Assembly: GCA_964019165.1 (NCBI GenBank) | Contig: OZ025269.1 | Coordinates: 15,091,422 to 15,155,421 of the forward strand | Source of the DNA: Mastigias papua | Taxonomy: Eukaryota > Cnidaria > Scyphozoa > Rhizostomeae > Mastigiidae | Length of the DNA: 64,000 nucleotides | Direction: 5' to 3' | The notes under the pieces: model-generated | Told to the model about the DNA's origin: nothing | What the model saw: the letters and a program-made list of their open reading frames with translations, nothing else | Databases searched by the model: none | In this document: positions 42,078 through 57,719 of the stretch, one piece after another | Layout of the letters: every line of letters begins with the position of its first letter | Position numbering within the stretch: the first letter of the stretch is position 1 | Made by a program: the position numbers and the translations under genes

Positions 42078-42568
42078 ATGTTGTTGCAGTAGCTCGGACG
42101 AAATAGACTGACATTTACACCGCAATGACTCGATCTCGCCATCTTCTTCGATTAAGCCCCCCTCGTATAAGCCCCCACCTCCAAGATAATTTCTGACAAA
42201 TAAGCACTAACCCTCGAATAATCCCCCATGGGGGCTATCTTGTCTTACTATAATACAAGTTAAAAGCAGCAAAAACAGAAAATTCAGCTATAGATCTGCT
42301 TATTTTAGCGCGAACAACTGTCTCAGCAACATCCTCCTCCTTGATCCCATCTCGATTTACATTTAATCGAAGAATTTTATATTGAAAAATGATATAAGAT
42401 ATCGTCTTTGGTTGACCTGAGGAGCTCTTTACTTAATACGTACTCCGATCGAATAAGCTCTCCTTGAATAAGCCCCCACCCGCAAAATCGTTTTTGACAA
42501 ATAAGCCCCGGGGGCTTAATCGAGTCACTACAGTAATATGAATTATTCGTCCGAACTACTGCAACATA
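42078..42568. mobile_element. Inverted-repeat element immediately upstream of AK7
   Basis: The left arm ATGTTGTTGCAGTAGCTCGG...TGACTCGAT (42078-42133) matches the reversed right arm ATATGTTGCAGTAGTTCGG...TGACTCGAT (about 42520-42568). Inside lie several AATAAGCCCCC words (about 42153, 42167, 42470, 42501) in one orientation and GGGGGCTTAAT at the other end. Non-coding, about 490 bases, ending 82 bp before the AK7 start codon. Confidence 0.6.
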
Positions 42569-42589
42569 TATATATATATAACTGTATAC

Positions 42590-43100
42590 AATTCAAACAG
42601 CTCCTCTGATTAAATAATGGTCAAGTTTACTAAATAATTAATAAATATTCCACAACCAAATCTATTATTGTCTAAGGAAGACTTTGTGTTTTCAGTTGAA
42701 CTGAGCAGTGCAAGGTCAGTCGGGTGGCCATTACGAAAGCCAGATTCCATGTTGAGTAATAATTCATTCACTACAAGAAAACTAGATAACTTGGGTGGTT
42801 ATTCATAACTTTTTTCAGATACTTTGCGGAATATGGAGGGTAGGGAGATTGGTTGAATTTATTGGTTATTGTCCTTGACTTTTTGATAAGAGAAATTATG
42901 TGAAATTGTCCTACTATCCTTTATATGTGAAATTTTGTCTAGATTATATGGTTTTAAGCTGATAATATTGTTTATGCCTTTCCAAAGCATCCTTTTATTG
43001 TTCTTGTTTTTATCAAAATACGAGTAGTAGTATTGTTTCTTACTTACTCTTAGCTCGTTAATAATACGATTATTTATACAGGATAGAAACACTTCAGCAT
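42590..43100 (-). mobile_element. LINE fragment, copy 2: linker plus start of reverse transcriptase
   Basis: On the minus strand 43092-42862 reads FLSCINNRIINELRVSKKQY and then LWKGINNIISLKP, the linker that normally precedes the reverse-transcriptase domain. Past stops and frameshifts, about 42790-42610 reads SGFRNGHPTDLALLSSTENT and GCGIFINY, the fingers region of a polymerase (GFRxxHSTDLALL...GVFIDLSKAFDTVN). The catalytic part is missing. Confidence 0.6.
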
Positions 43101-43304
43101 ATAATTGCTGTTATCAACGTGTGTCCTGTCAAAGTAAAATAAGCTAAAACTAATAAAGGGTCCCTAGTTACAATTTTACAATGAAATAGAAATTTGAAAA
43201 GCATATAAAAGTGGTATAAAAGTTGAAAAATAAGTTACAAAAGTTGACTGAAAAGGCCCAGTCGTGATTTCTTGATGTTGCTCCTTGATGTTGAATTGTT
43301 TGAC

Positions 43305-44585
43305 CTAAGTAAAATAGGCATTGAGGCTCTTCTCATATTCGGTAGCATTTGCAATTGATCTTATTTTTAGAGGCAGGTCATTGTAGATCTTTGCTCCAGT
43401 GTAATAAAACGACTTGCGGGCATATTCAGTCCTAATTTTTGGTAATTTCAAGCTGTTGTTAGCATTTCTTGTATGTTTGCCATGATTCTGTAAGATGAAA
43501 TGATCTTTGAATGTGTGACAGATGTCTTTATCAATGCACTTTCTTACGAGTTTACATACTCGCATCTTGTTCGTATTCATCACTGATGGAAGCCTGTCAC
43601 TATTTTTTTCATTACCATAAACAATCCTGATGGATCGCTCATGTAATGCAGTCAACTGTTTAACTCTGGTTTCAGACGGATTCATTTGCAGAACACCACA
43701 GTAGGTAAAATCAGGCAAGATCATAGAGCAGTATATTTTTTTGGCTGATTGTAAGTCAAGATGTTTTCTTAGTCTGGCCAGAAGCCTAAGTCTTCCTGCT
43801 GCTTTCTTGCAGGATTTTTCAAAATGGCTATTAAGATCATGTGAGATGTTCACATATACACCCAGATACTTGTACTCGTCGGTGTTTCTTATTGCAAATC
43901 CATCAATGTGCACTGCCAGAGACTCTGATTGCATGCTTAACCGTTCTGCAGTCCCAAACAAAAGCGCTTCAGTTTTACCCTTCTTCATGTTAATGATAAG
44001 CTCGTTTTCCTTAAACCATTTCGAGATCAAACCCATATCCTCTGTAAGGCGTAGCTGGACATTTTTCAAGACCTTATCAGCGAGATATATGACAGTATCA
44101 TCTGCATATTTTACGATTTGAGAGTGCTGTAATACACTGGCGATGTCATTAAACAATATAATGAACAACAAAGGGCCAAGTATCGACCCTTGTGGCACTC
44201 CAGTGTACAAATCTTGTTCATCAGAGACATGGTTGTTGTAACTTACTACAGCTTTTCGACTAAACAGATAGTCTTTGAACCAAGCATATTCTATCCCTTC
44301 AATTCCATATTGAGGTAGTTTTTCCAGCAGCGTAGAATGACTCACTGTGTTGAATGCCTTACTTAAGTCAATGAAAACGGCACCTACTAGTTTATCACTA
44401 TCGACACTTTCGCGAATGTTATCAAACAAGTGTATTGCTGCAAGCTCTGTAGATAACTTAGGCCTGAATCCAAATTGGAATTCTGAAAGCAGAGAATTTT
44501 GATCTAAGAACTTGACTAGTTGGAGATGAATTGCCTTTTCAATAATCTTTGACACGACAGGTAGAGTGGAAATAGGCCATCGTTA
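43305..44585 (-). mobile_element. CR1/Jockey-like LINE reverse transcriptase domain, nearly intact frame
   Basis: An open frame of over 416 codons from about 44576 to the stop at 43305-43307. In order: WPISTLPVVSKIIEKAIH, QFGFRPKLSTELAA, VFIDLSKAFNTVSHSTLLEK, GVPQGSILGPLLFIILFNDI, the catalytic box KYADDTVIYL, a WFKENELIINMKKGKTE block, the GVYVN/LRLLARLRKHLD thumb, and the C-terminal KSFYYTGAKIYNDLPLKIR block. The polymerase is full length from its first motif, yet the frame hits a stop just before WPIS and the linker is missing. Few substitutions suggest a fairly young insertion. It is 5'-deleted and has no complete endonuclease, so it is unlikely to be autonomous. Confidence 0.85.
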
Positions 44586-44699
44586 ACAATATGGTTACGA
44601 CATTGTTTGAGTGCCCGCTTAAATCAGCTGCAGAGCAGCTAGCTTTAGACTTTTCGAAGTAATTTATCTCTAATTCTTATCAGTTTTTGAATACGCAAA

Positions 44700-45190
44700 T
44701 TAACCTAAGGCTCACGTTTCAACTTTAATTTCTTTTGATTCAGCTTTTTTAGGGCAGTGTTTACCAATAAATCTGTGAAGATTGAGTAGGAAATTCTCAA
44801 ATTTTACATTTAAGTCAGTACTCTCATCAGTAAAACAAGGAATGGTAACTTCTGCATAATCTGCAAGAAACTTGTCAAAATCAAACTTGCTATAGTCATA
44901 AGAAAAATAGATGAAATCTTGTAACCAAATGGACTGTTATTTATGATATAACACTGTGGCAGACGGTCTGGAATTTGAGTTAAGATATTACCATTTAGAA
45001 TGCTGAAGCCTATGGCATTATTTATAAAGGTGTTATCAATAAGAGTAGAGAAAGTAATATAATATTGCGGTGTAGTATTCATATAGCAGACGTACCGTTT
45101 TTCGGCATACATCATCACAAGGTGGTACTGTTTTTCGGCATACATCATCACAAGGTGGTATTTAAGTGGGAGATTTGTGGAGAATTCTCT
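44700..45190 (-). mobile_element. LINE copy 1: decayed endonuclease C-terminus with 34-bp duplication
   Basis: The minus strand gives TTPQYYITFSTLIDNTFINN, then GNILTQIPDRLPQCYIINNS, then, in other frames, DFDKFLADYAEVTIPCFTDE and LLNLHRFIGKHCPKKAESK. This is the end of an APE-type endonuclease (TLIDNIFTN...SDHLPQF) and the start of the linker. A tandem duplication of TTTTTCGGCATACATCATCA plus 14 more bases lies at about 45097-45162. Confidence 0.65.
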
Positions 45191-45231
45191 ATTTTTGACA
45201 CTTTGTGGCAATTCTCCTCAAGGTTTGCGCC

Positions 45232-46675
45232 CTAAGTCTCTCTATCTTTTAACTTAGTTTTTGCAGTCTCAATATATTGGGGTTCTAGAGGTGGACCTTC
45301 AGTTTTGCTTAGTTTTTGAAGCTGTGTTACAAAACTCACTTTACTTACTACAGTCCTACCGGGTTGACAGTGATTTACCAACAAAGGGTATAAAACGTGG
45401 GGTCTCCAATTGGGGGTCTCATACCTCCAGACCCCCGATGAATCTGCCCCTAAACATCGCATACAGAATCAGATAAGAATTGCAGCGTCCACGATAGTCG
45501 CTCTATCACTTGATGCTGTTCATCCCCCTTTGTTTGCTGCTCCATCCTCTGTAATAGTTGCAAAAAGCAGCAAAATAGGGCTAGGTATAGGGCTGAGACC
45601 TTAAATATCTGCTTCTTTGATGATTTATACACATGAAAAGAAATAATTTGGAATTTCGATTTTTTCATAAATTCATAAATATTTTTGTGAGAGCTACCTT
45701 AACAAAGTATTATATGTTCTTTTGTGTTTTTTGTTGTTGCATTGGTAGAAAAGTATAGTAGTGGTAGAAGTGGCAGAATTTGAATTTGAAAAAAGCACCA
45801 GTGATAAACATTGATCGTAAACGTGATTTTGGAACTGTGCGGCAGTAAAACTCTTGCTGCGTAGGAGATTTAGAGCTCCAATGGATTATGGGAAGCGTTC
45901 AAACCGATCACCTCAAAGCCCTGTGCTCTCTTACTCGTGTTCCTTTTCTATCCCGGAGTTCATGTTCTGTTGGTGAGGATTTATTGATGGATTGGATTCT
46001 TGTTTATGAAACTTCCTACTCCCTTGAGCTAAGCAATACTTTACTACCAGCCTAAATACATAATACCCTGACTTCCTTTTTACGTTGTTAGCATTTTGTT
46101 TTAGTTGCGAGTGAATTTCCATATTTTGGAAGCCATTGATAACTCAGAATCGCTCGTTACAAAAGTTGGCTAGGCCCATATGCATCTATTCATTGACATA
46201 TCTTGCTACGGCCTGTCATTACTATCACTTGTCGCTAAAAGTGAAGTGTATCTTAGACAAGTATGATACAGCTCCGAAGATGGAAGTTAGCTATTGAGTA
46301 TCATGAAGTTTGGCCCGTGAGTGGTTAGGATTCTTGTTTGTTGCATGGCCGAGACATTAGTATGATGGTATGGGAGCGGAGAGTCCTCAAGTCAATATAG
46401 TTATGCCTAGGAGAGGTTGTCTTAGTCAGAAAATGTTCCATTAGGTATAGAATTTGATAAGAAAGGGAACAGCTAAACCCTTTTTGGTTTTTTCTTTCAA
46501 CATTGATAAAGTAAATTTGAAGTATTTGGCCATACATCCGTAGAGCATCGTTTTGTTAGTAAGAGTTGTAGAACGCCAAATGTAGACAGAGTTAAAGCAG
46601 CAAGTCATTTACCCAATTTGCAATCCCCACTATGTTTACTCCTTCAGAGATGCAAGCTGTAGCCATTAAATATGC
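45232..46675. other. Region upstream of the RPS27A gene, no coding gene seen
   Basis: No frame shows convincing similarity. The 45938-45972 stretch (pyrimidine-rich CTTTTCTATCC followed by a TTG|GTGAGG donor-like site) could be a non-coding TOP-type first exon for RPS27A, since an acceptor-like TTCAG precedes the ATG at 47697. That is a weak guess. Confidence 0.3.
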
Positions 46676-47155
46676 ATACATGGGGCTACTGCAGAATCTT
46701 AACTCTCCTAGAAATAGATGGCCTACCATAACAAACAATACACCATTTGATAGCGTTCAGTGAGTGGATTACAATGATACCATCATTTACCACATAGCTC
46801 AAACTTTCAAGGGGTTATCAAGTTATTTCTAACAAACATGGCTGCCATGTTTGCTTGCTAAGTGGGATAGGGGTTAGGGTTAGGGCTAGGATTTAAATCA
46901 TCTCAAAGTGTTGGAATTCAACCTATTTCATTGATATCATATTGATAGTAGTAGAAATCAATGAAATGTTTATGATGGTTACTGTTTAAATGCTAGCCCT
47001 GACCCCCTACCTCTCCATAACTCCTCAAAAATGTGAGCTATAGGGTAGCTGATGATATTATTGTAATCTACACACTGAGAGCTATCAAATGGAGTATAGT
47101 TTGTTATTGTAGGCCATCTACTCTAGGAGAGGTACACTTCTGCAATAGCACCCAT
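46676..47155. mobile_element. Palindromic (foldback) element of about 480 bp
   Basis: The two halves, 46676-46930 and 46935-47155, are imperfect inverted copies of each other over almost their full length. Shared blocks include CTCTCCTAGA..TAGATGGCCTAC, CCATTTGATAGC and TTCATTGATATCATATTGAT. Near the left inner arm is GGGGTTAGGGTTAGGGCTAGG; the matching place in the right arm reads AGGGGGTCAGGGCTAGC. The ends read ATGGGGCTACTGCAGA and, reversed, ATGGGTGCTATTGCAGA. Non-coding. Confidence 0.7.
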
Positions 47156-47696
47156 AAATGTCCAGCATGATTACCCGAAACCTTATAGGTCTCAATAAGC
47201 ACATATTGTCTGCCAGGTGTAGGCAGCTGTCCTCAATCTGACAAGAATAAGTTGCCTCCTTCCAGAAGCTGGCCTTCATGAATACAGTTTGCCAGCACAA
47301 TCATTCAACTTAAGATAACTGTCTGTAGTGATAAGCATCCTCAAAATTGAAGAGTTACCAAGTTCTTTTTCCTTTTGTAGACTGATCACCTTAGATTTTT
47401 TGCCTGTCTTCATGTATTTTCCCAATAAATTGACTCCTTGTAAAACGAAATGTGTGATGCTGTTTAGATATAGATATTGAAGGCAAATAGCTTCTCAGTA
47501 TGCTTTTTCTTATCATTGTAGCCACCATCTATTTTAAATCATCTTCCTCTTACTATTATAATCTTACTATTACATTACTAGAAATTTTTATGCCTATAAG
47601 TGCACTCCTTTATTTTTGCACTATTATTGTGTATAAGTTAAACACTTCATCAATTACAATTGCTTTATATGTGTTCTTCAGTCAGCAGAACTCAAA

Positions 47697-52345
<4,649 letters not shown>

Positions 52346-52869
52346 TGTAACTTAGTAAATGTAAGATCAATGAAAACTGTTAAAATAAGTTGCATGACTC
52401 TTTGTCTCGACTTCTGTCAAGATTAATATGTGAACGGAAGCTCTTTTAAACTGGATTACGAGGAGACTGATTTTACAGTTACAATATTAAAAGTGATTTA
52501 GCAATCGTCTGACAGATACACTCTTGTTTTTTACGATGCCAGGTGTCAATTTCCTAGTAACAATAAGAGCACAACTAGAACATGCCCAGCATCAGATGAG
52601 TAGTTCTAGAAACATCGACGATAAAGTGATTTTTCACTCAAAAGGATCGTATTGGAGAATGCAGTGGCTTACAAAGTATAAAGTCGAGTCAAATGTCGAG
52701 AGCGTTTGGGCCTACCTATTTGAAAGTGCTGTACATTCTCCCGACGTTTTCATTTTCAAACAATTTTGGGAGGGTAGCCCTTCTGCAAATGCTTGTTTAC
52801 AAGGCGCCCTCCATTTACAATATAAAGTTGAGCAAGAGCTAACATATACTATTGCATGAACATATAACA

Positions 52870-53620
52870 ACTTATTTACAAAATAACAAGGTGGAAATTA
52901 AGATGTAGAAATTAAAAAGCAAAATTCGAAGTTTAGTTTTAAACCCTTGTGGGGAAGATGCTTAATTTCAACTGTAGGGCCATTCCATGCCTGTGCACCT
53001 CTGAAAAAATTTTTGCCCATTTCATGTTTTCTTGGACAGTTGTAGATCTGTACAGGTTTTGCGTAGAACCCGCGAGTGACTATCTGAATTTCTCACAAAT
53101 ATGTCCAATCAATAATCTGCTGCAAGATTAGCAAGGGCTTTGTAAACCATAAAAATGGATTCAATTTTAATCAAATCCTGAATTGTCTCCAGTCCAAAAG
53201 TACTTAAAAGTGGTCTGGCATCAGCATCATAGCTACTGTTTGTGAGTGTCCATGCTGCTTGGTTTTTTAAGTTTCTGTAAATGATTCTTTTCGGTTGTAC
53301 CACAGTTTCCATTAACATAGCAACAGTGTCAAAAGTGGGGCTCGACAAAATTGGTTTACAGTGTCTTTCGAGTATCCTGAGTTAAATATTTTCTGGCGTG
53401 TTTTAGAAAGCCAATAGCTCAACTGATGTTTGTTAACAGAGTTTTAACATGACATTTCCGTTTGAGGTAGTTGTAAACTTGTATTCCAAGATATTTGGTA
53501 ATTTGGACATTATCTATTCGTTTTTCCTTGGTCCTTAAGAATAATGTTTGATTATTTTCAGCTTGCCAACAAACTGTCGTGTGTTGTATTGTCAGAGGTC
53601 AGGGGCGTTTGTTCGTGACT
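52870..53620 (-). mobile_element. LINE tail (reverse-transcriptase C-terminus) downstream of RPS27A
   Basis: On the minus strand, broken frames give LKHARKYLTQDTRKTL, VEPHF, then ALQ/NLKNQAAWTLTNSSYDAD, then LETIQDLIKIESIFMVYKAL, then RNSDSHSRVLRKTCTDLQLS and EVHRHGMALQLKLSI. This is the C-terminal third of a CR1-like polymerase, with several stops. It faces the RPS27A gene tail to tail. Confidence 0.7.
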
Positions 53621-53744
53621 TCATTCATTGCATTGGATTAATTTTTCATTTTTAAATATTTATACAGGCAAAACTTTTCAGCCAAATATAAACTTTCCTA
53701 CAATTCGACTCGTAATAAAGTCTAAAAATTTATTTTGCATATGA

Positions 53745-54320
53745 AATCAGTACTGGATTTCTAAGGCATTAGAGCTCATCAATGTTTGAATGTTTGAGGT
53801 ACCATCCTAGGTTGTTCTCCTCGATTTTGATAGTATCTTCGTAGCTCATCAATCCTCTTCATCCATCCTTTCTACTAAGATAGGAGTCTACTAATATCAC
53901 TTTCTGGAAGCAAACCCTTATGCATAGTAAGTAGTTTCTGATCTTAAGCAATACTGGATTTCTGAGACCTAATAAAGTTGATAAGTTGATACACATTTGG
54001 AATTCCACCTTTCACGCAAGCATATCACTTCTGTTTTGTATCTCAATGCTATCTTTATCTAGTACCTGTCTACCTGTGTAGCACTATAGTGTTTCACAAG
54101 CTCATATATTCTTGTTACAACAGCCTTAAGAAAGTCTTAAAATCAAAACTGGATTTCTAAGGCATTAGAGAGTTCATAAGTCATATACCTCCAATGTTAA
54201 CGCAAGACAATCAGCGCTTTTGCTTAATTTATATGGATTTCTTGTAACACGATAGCTTTACGCCAGCTCAAACAGTCTTGCTCGGAAAGTCTTAAGAAAG
54301 TTTTAGTACCGAAAGCATGA
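53745..54320. repeat. Tandem ~198-bp repeat, three units
   Basis: ACTGGATTTCTAAGGCATTA at about 53752, ACTGGATTTCTGAGACCTAA at about 53951 and ACTGGATTTCTAAGGCATTA at about 54149 are spaced 199 and 198 bases apart. Each is followed by a CTCATCAA/GTTGATAAG-like word and preceded by TTAAG(AAAGTCTTA). Divergence between units is high. A further relative lies at 61125-61400. Confidence 0.6.
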
Positions 54321-55809
54321 TAGTACTAAGAACGTTTTATTACTTGGTGGCAAAAGCTTTGTTATAAGAAACATTCTATTCTCGTGTCGCCTTTGCGTTA
54401 TCTGGGTTGTTGTTGTTATCATCGGAAATTTCAAGAATTTTAGTGAACGTTTGAAGCTAGATTTGACAGAGTGTTATGAAACATCCAGGGTGAATGAAGA
54501 ATTTTGTTTCTTATACAAAACATGTATATTGGAATAAAGCACATGTAGCTTTTAGGCCCTATTGGGTAAACTAATTTTTGTAAAAGTAGAAAGTTAACTG
54601 TCCATTCACTTAGTACGTAGGGACCAAAATGGCGAAATCTGACCCCCTTCTTGCGTACATATTTCTACCCATCTGAATCCCCCTCCCATCTCCAATGCGA
54701 AATTTGTAGTATCGTTTAAATAAATTATGCCATTCATTCATTAATGCCCGACTGACGATCCCAGATGGCTTGTAAATAAATAGAATTAAAGCAGATCGTT
54801 TGTAAACTTGTTTTGCTACCACTACTATTGGTGTGCAGAAGCACTTTCGTTGATAGAAAAGATGGAATCTTCTTGCAAACAAGACCCCCTTCCCCGTTGT
54901 ACACAAAAACGTACGCTGTTGCTTGACCCCCCTCCCCGCTCTCGTGCGTAGGTGCTACATGAATGACCCGTAGACGTCATGTGCCATCAACACACACGGA
55001 GATTGTAACCGTGATCAACGAGCTAGCTGGAATTCAGAATACAGTTGTGCTCTACTACGAAACTCACTAATTCCCGTACAACGTCATCAGGTTCTTTGAA
55101 ATATATGGATTTTAGGGAAAAGATACGCCTCCAAGCCTCAAACCAATGTCTCCATAGCGTAAAGCTATACTCTAAAATCAAGATTTCAATATTGTGACTG
55201 TATGCATAGGACTGTCTCTTCGCACTGAAACCAACGATTAAAGCTTTGGCTGCGGCTTTCGTTGGCTCATTCGCTTAAATCGAATTTTGCTCTCTACGTT
55301 CATGGGTGTGTTATCTATATTCTATTGTCAGTAATTTTCTTTAATTGTTTATATCAAGAGGTATTTTGATCTACTTTGCGTAGTACTGAAAAATGTACAG
55401 AAACTGAAACATGGAATGAAAGATAGTGGGATTTCCTTTTACGTTGGTCTTCCATTCAGATTAGAAACTGAACTTAACTTTTCATCCTCACATTCCTGCA
55501 AATAATGTGCTAACATTTCATTACCACATGCCTTTGCTCTAGTAATTTGAAAACATTACATATTTTAAGCGTCTAGTGTGCTTTCTTGTAAACCTATTTA
55601 GATTCATAGGATTTTGCGTATTATAAAGCCATAAGGTGCTAAAACTACTTGCAAACGGATCTGAAGTTGTATGTCTTTTAGTGAGGGTCACTAAGGGGGG
55701 AATTATAGTCTTCTTTCTATCACATTTTAGCTCAATGGATGGTTGTTGTTGCAAGTTTTCCTGAGAGTAGTTATATGTCTTTTTGCACGATGTACTATGC
55801 TTACTCTGT
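54321..55809. other. No gene seen
   Basis: About 1.5 kb of AT-rich sequence. A C-rich stretch at about 54640-54970 has CCCCCTTCTTGCG, CCCCCTCCC and CCCCCCTCCCCGC, ending in ATGAATGACCCGTAG. It resembles the G-rich MITE at 14309-14560 in composition but shows no clear terminal repeats. No protein similarity was recognised. Confidence 0.4.
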
Positions 55810-56272
55810 TACACGCTTTTTTTTATAAGGAACCTAGCTAAAGGCCTAGTTCTAAAAGTTCCTTATTTTCGGACCTCTTTTTGTCAAATTCTAGTACTAA
55901 AAGTTCCTTAATAGTTCCTTAATTTTCACTGCATATAGAGTGCCACAAAATGACTCAGACACTAGAAAAGCATTGAAATTCTGAATTTTACCTTTAATTA
56001 TGGCTAGAACTCAAGCTCAAAAGCTCAAATGCTACAGGAAATAGGTTCTATATATGCAAAAGCATAATTTCAATCAAGAAGTATCATGTCTATTCCATTG
56101 ATATCATCCAATGTAATGTAATCTTCACTTGCATCTGAGTACAGTGCTCGGAATTTGAAAATGAAAAGTTCCTTAGGGATTTTTCCTTTAGTAGTATAAG
56201 TTCTTTAAATATTTCAGCCTTCTACATGTAGGTTCCTTATAAAGTGGTTACTTATAAAAAAAAAAGCGTGTA
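55810..56272. mobile_element. TA-flanked MITE, copy A (CACGC...GCGTG ends)
   Basis: The left end TACACGCTTTTTTTTATAAG followed by GAACCTAG is mirrored by the right end, TAGGTTCCTTATAAAG...AAAAAAGCGTGTA. If the outermost TA on each side is the target duplication, the element is 55812-56270 (459 bp), as in mariner-type MITEs. The interior contains several AGTTCCTTA words but no ORF. It belongs to the same family as 57720-58212 and 58410-58811. Confidence 0.65.
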
Positions 56273-56802
56273 CTGAAGTTAATTGTGGTTAAGTCAATCG
56301 AAAGATGATTTACAAACTAAAATCAATTGTCGTTCCTGTCAAGATTATCTCTTACTTGTTACACGCATTTTTATAAAAATGTAGTCTATAACTATTTTAT
56401 AAAGGGCTTCTCTTGATAGCAGCTATATTTATAGCTGATTGAATCAACCTGTGAAAATATGGTATCAAGGCTCAAAGTCGTTGAATTCTACAGCCCGTAG
56501 TAATGATTTTAGTTAAGAATTAGGACCATAGAGGAAAGACATTTACTCCAGAGTTGGTGCATTGGCTTTATCTAAGCCAAATTCTAGAAATTTGACTTTT
56601 TCAGAACTTGTTTGGCCAAGAAAATTTAGTTTGGTTAAGACGATTTATTTAGCCTTTTCGCTTTTTTGGCTCTTTTCATTTCTATAAAAGATTAGCTCCG
56701 ATATTTTAATTATCATCAGCAGTAGGTTGAGCCTGTGACCATTGATTTTCGTTGGCTTACATTTCCTGACCTTCTGTGTGGTGAAAAGAGAAAACATTAT
56801 GT

Positions 56803-57160
56803 GTGTTTGTTGACTTTCGACATCATGCTTTCCTGTATATTTTAACCAGTCTTCAAGCCATTTCTACAACCGAAGGATCACTAATACCAAATATCGTTTC
56901 CATTGTGAAAGTTGTATTGGTCAGTGGTGCTACGACTGCGACACCTGAAAGATCTTTTTCTATGGCTAAAAGAATTAAAACATGGCTACAGTCAACAATG
57001 AAACAACGGAGATTCAACTCACTTCTATTTTGAATTCAAGGAAACCTCTTGTAGATGAGCTACCACTGGTCAAAGTTGCTAATAAATTCGTTGAAAAGCG
57101 TCCAAATCGCAGAAACCAATTTGGTTTGTTTACAGAGAGCGATTTAAAGACCCAATAGCT
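56803..57160 (+). pseudogene. hAT transposase C-terminal dimerisation domain remnant
   Basis: The plus frame reads SIVKVVLVSGATTATPERSF, then SMAKRIKTWLQSTMKQRRFN, ending at a stop near 57033. After a frameshift it continues LVDELPLVKVANKFVEKRP and GLFTESDLKTQ. This matches the hAT C-terminal dimerisation region (SERSFSxLxRIKxxLRSTMxxxRLxxL). Everything upstream (zinc finger, catalytic core) is absent, so it cannot be functional. Confidence 0.75.
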
Positions 57161-57220
57161 TCAACAACTGGACAGAGACCTTAAAATTTAGATTTAGACT
57201 CCTTTACTTTTTGTCTAAAG

Positions 57221-57569
57221 CAGTGTCTCCCAACCACCGTGCCGCGGCACACTCGTGTACCGTAAGAGATCATCAGGTGTGTTGTGAAAAACTGCCAAAT
57301 TTCGCTTCATTTGTCAAAAAATTACTGATTCCACGCAGATAATGAATCGTCTTATGCTTATCTGAATGAACTGGCTGCAGTTGGTAATCAGTGATGCTTT
57401 GAGAGACAGCGGCAGTGATAAACGATTGATAAATATATTAGGAAAGAAGGAATCAACCTGGGGCTGCACTTCACTAGCTGTGTATTTTCACATATTTATT
57501 TGGTGGTATCCCGTGTGATCTTTTTATGTAGAACAGGTGCCGTATCATAAAAATGGTAGGGAAACACTG
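57221..57569. mobile_element. Non-autonomous hAT element with perfect 8-bp target duplication
   Basis: A 349-bp element beginning CAGTGTCTCCCAACC and ending GGTAGGGAAACACTG. Its reverse complement CAGTGTTTCCCTACC gives 15-bp TIRs with two mismatches. GTCTAAAG occurs directly before (57213-57220) and directly after (57570-57577) the element. The subterminal GCCGCGGCACACTCGTGTACCGT and CAGGTGTGTTGTG words are typical of hAT elements. It has no ORF. Confidence 0.88.
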
Positions 57570-57581
57570 GTCTAAAGCACA

Positions 57582-57587
<6 letters not shown>

Positions 57588-57635
<48 letters not shown>
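57588..57635. repeat. (TA)n microsatellite
   Basis: About 24 TA units, starting ten bases after the target duplication of the hAT element. Confidence 0.95.
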
Positions 57636-57639
<4 letters not shown>

Positions 57640-57719
57640 GAGAATTGCAAAAATATATTACGAGATATATTTATAAGCTTGGCCCCCCCCACTTTTGAAA
57701 TCAATGCGCGGCCCCTGCC

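Noticed and set aside
46861..46895. TTAGGG-like repeats as an interstitial telomere
   Set aside because: Only two or three imperfect units, better explained as part of the palindromic element.
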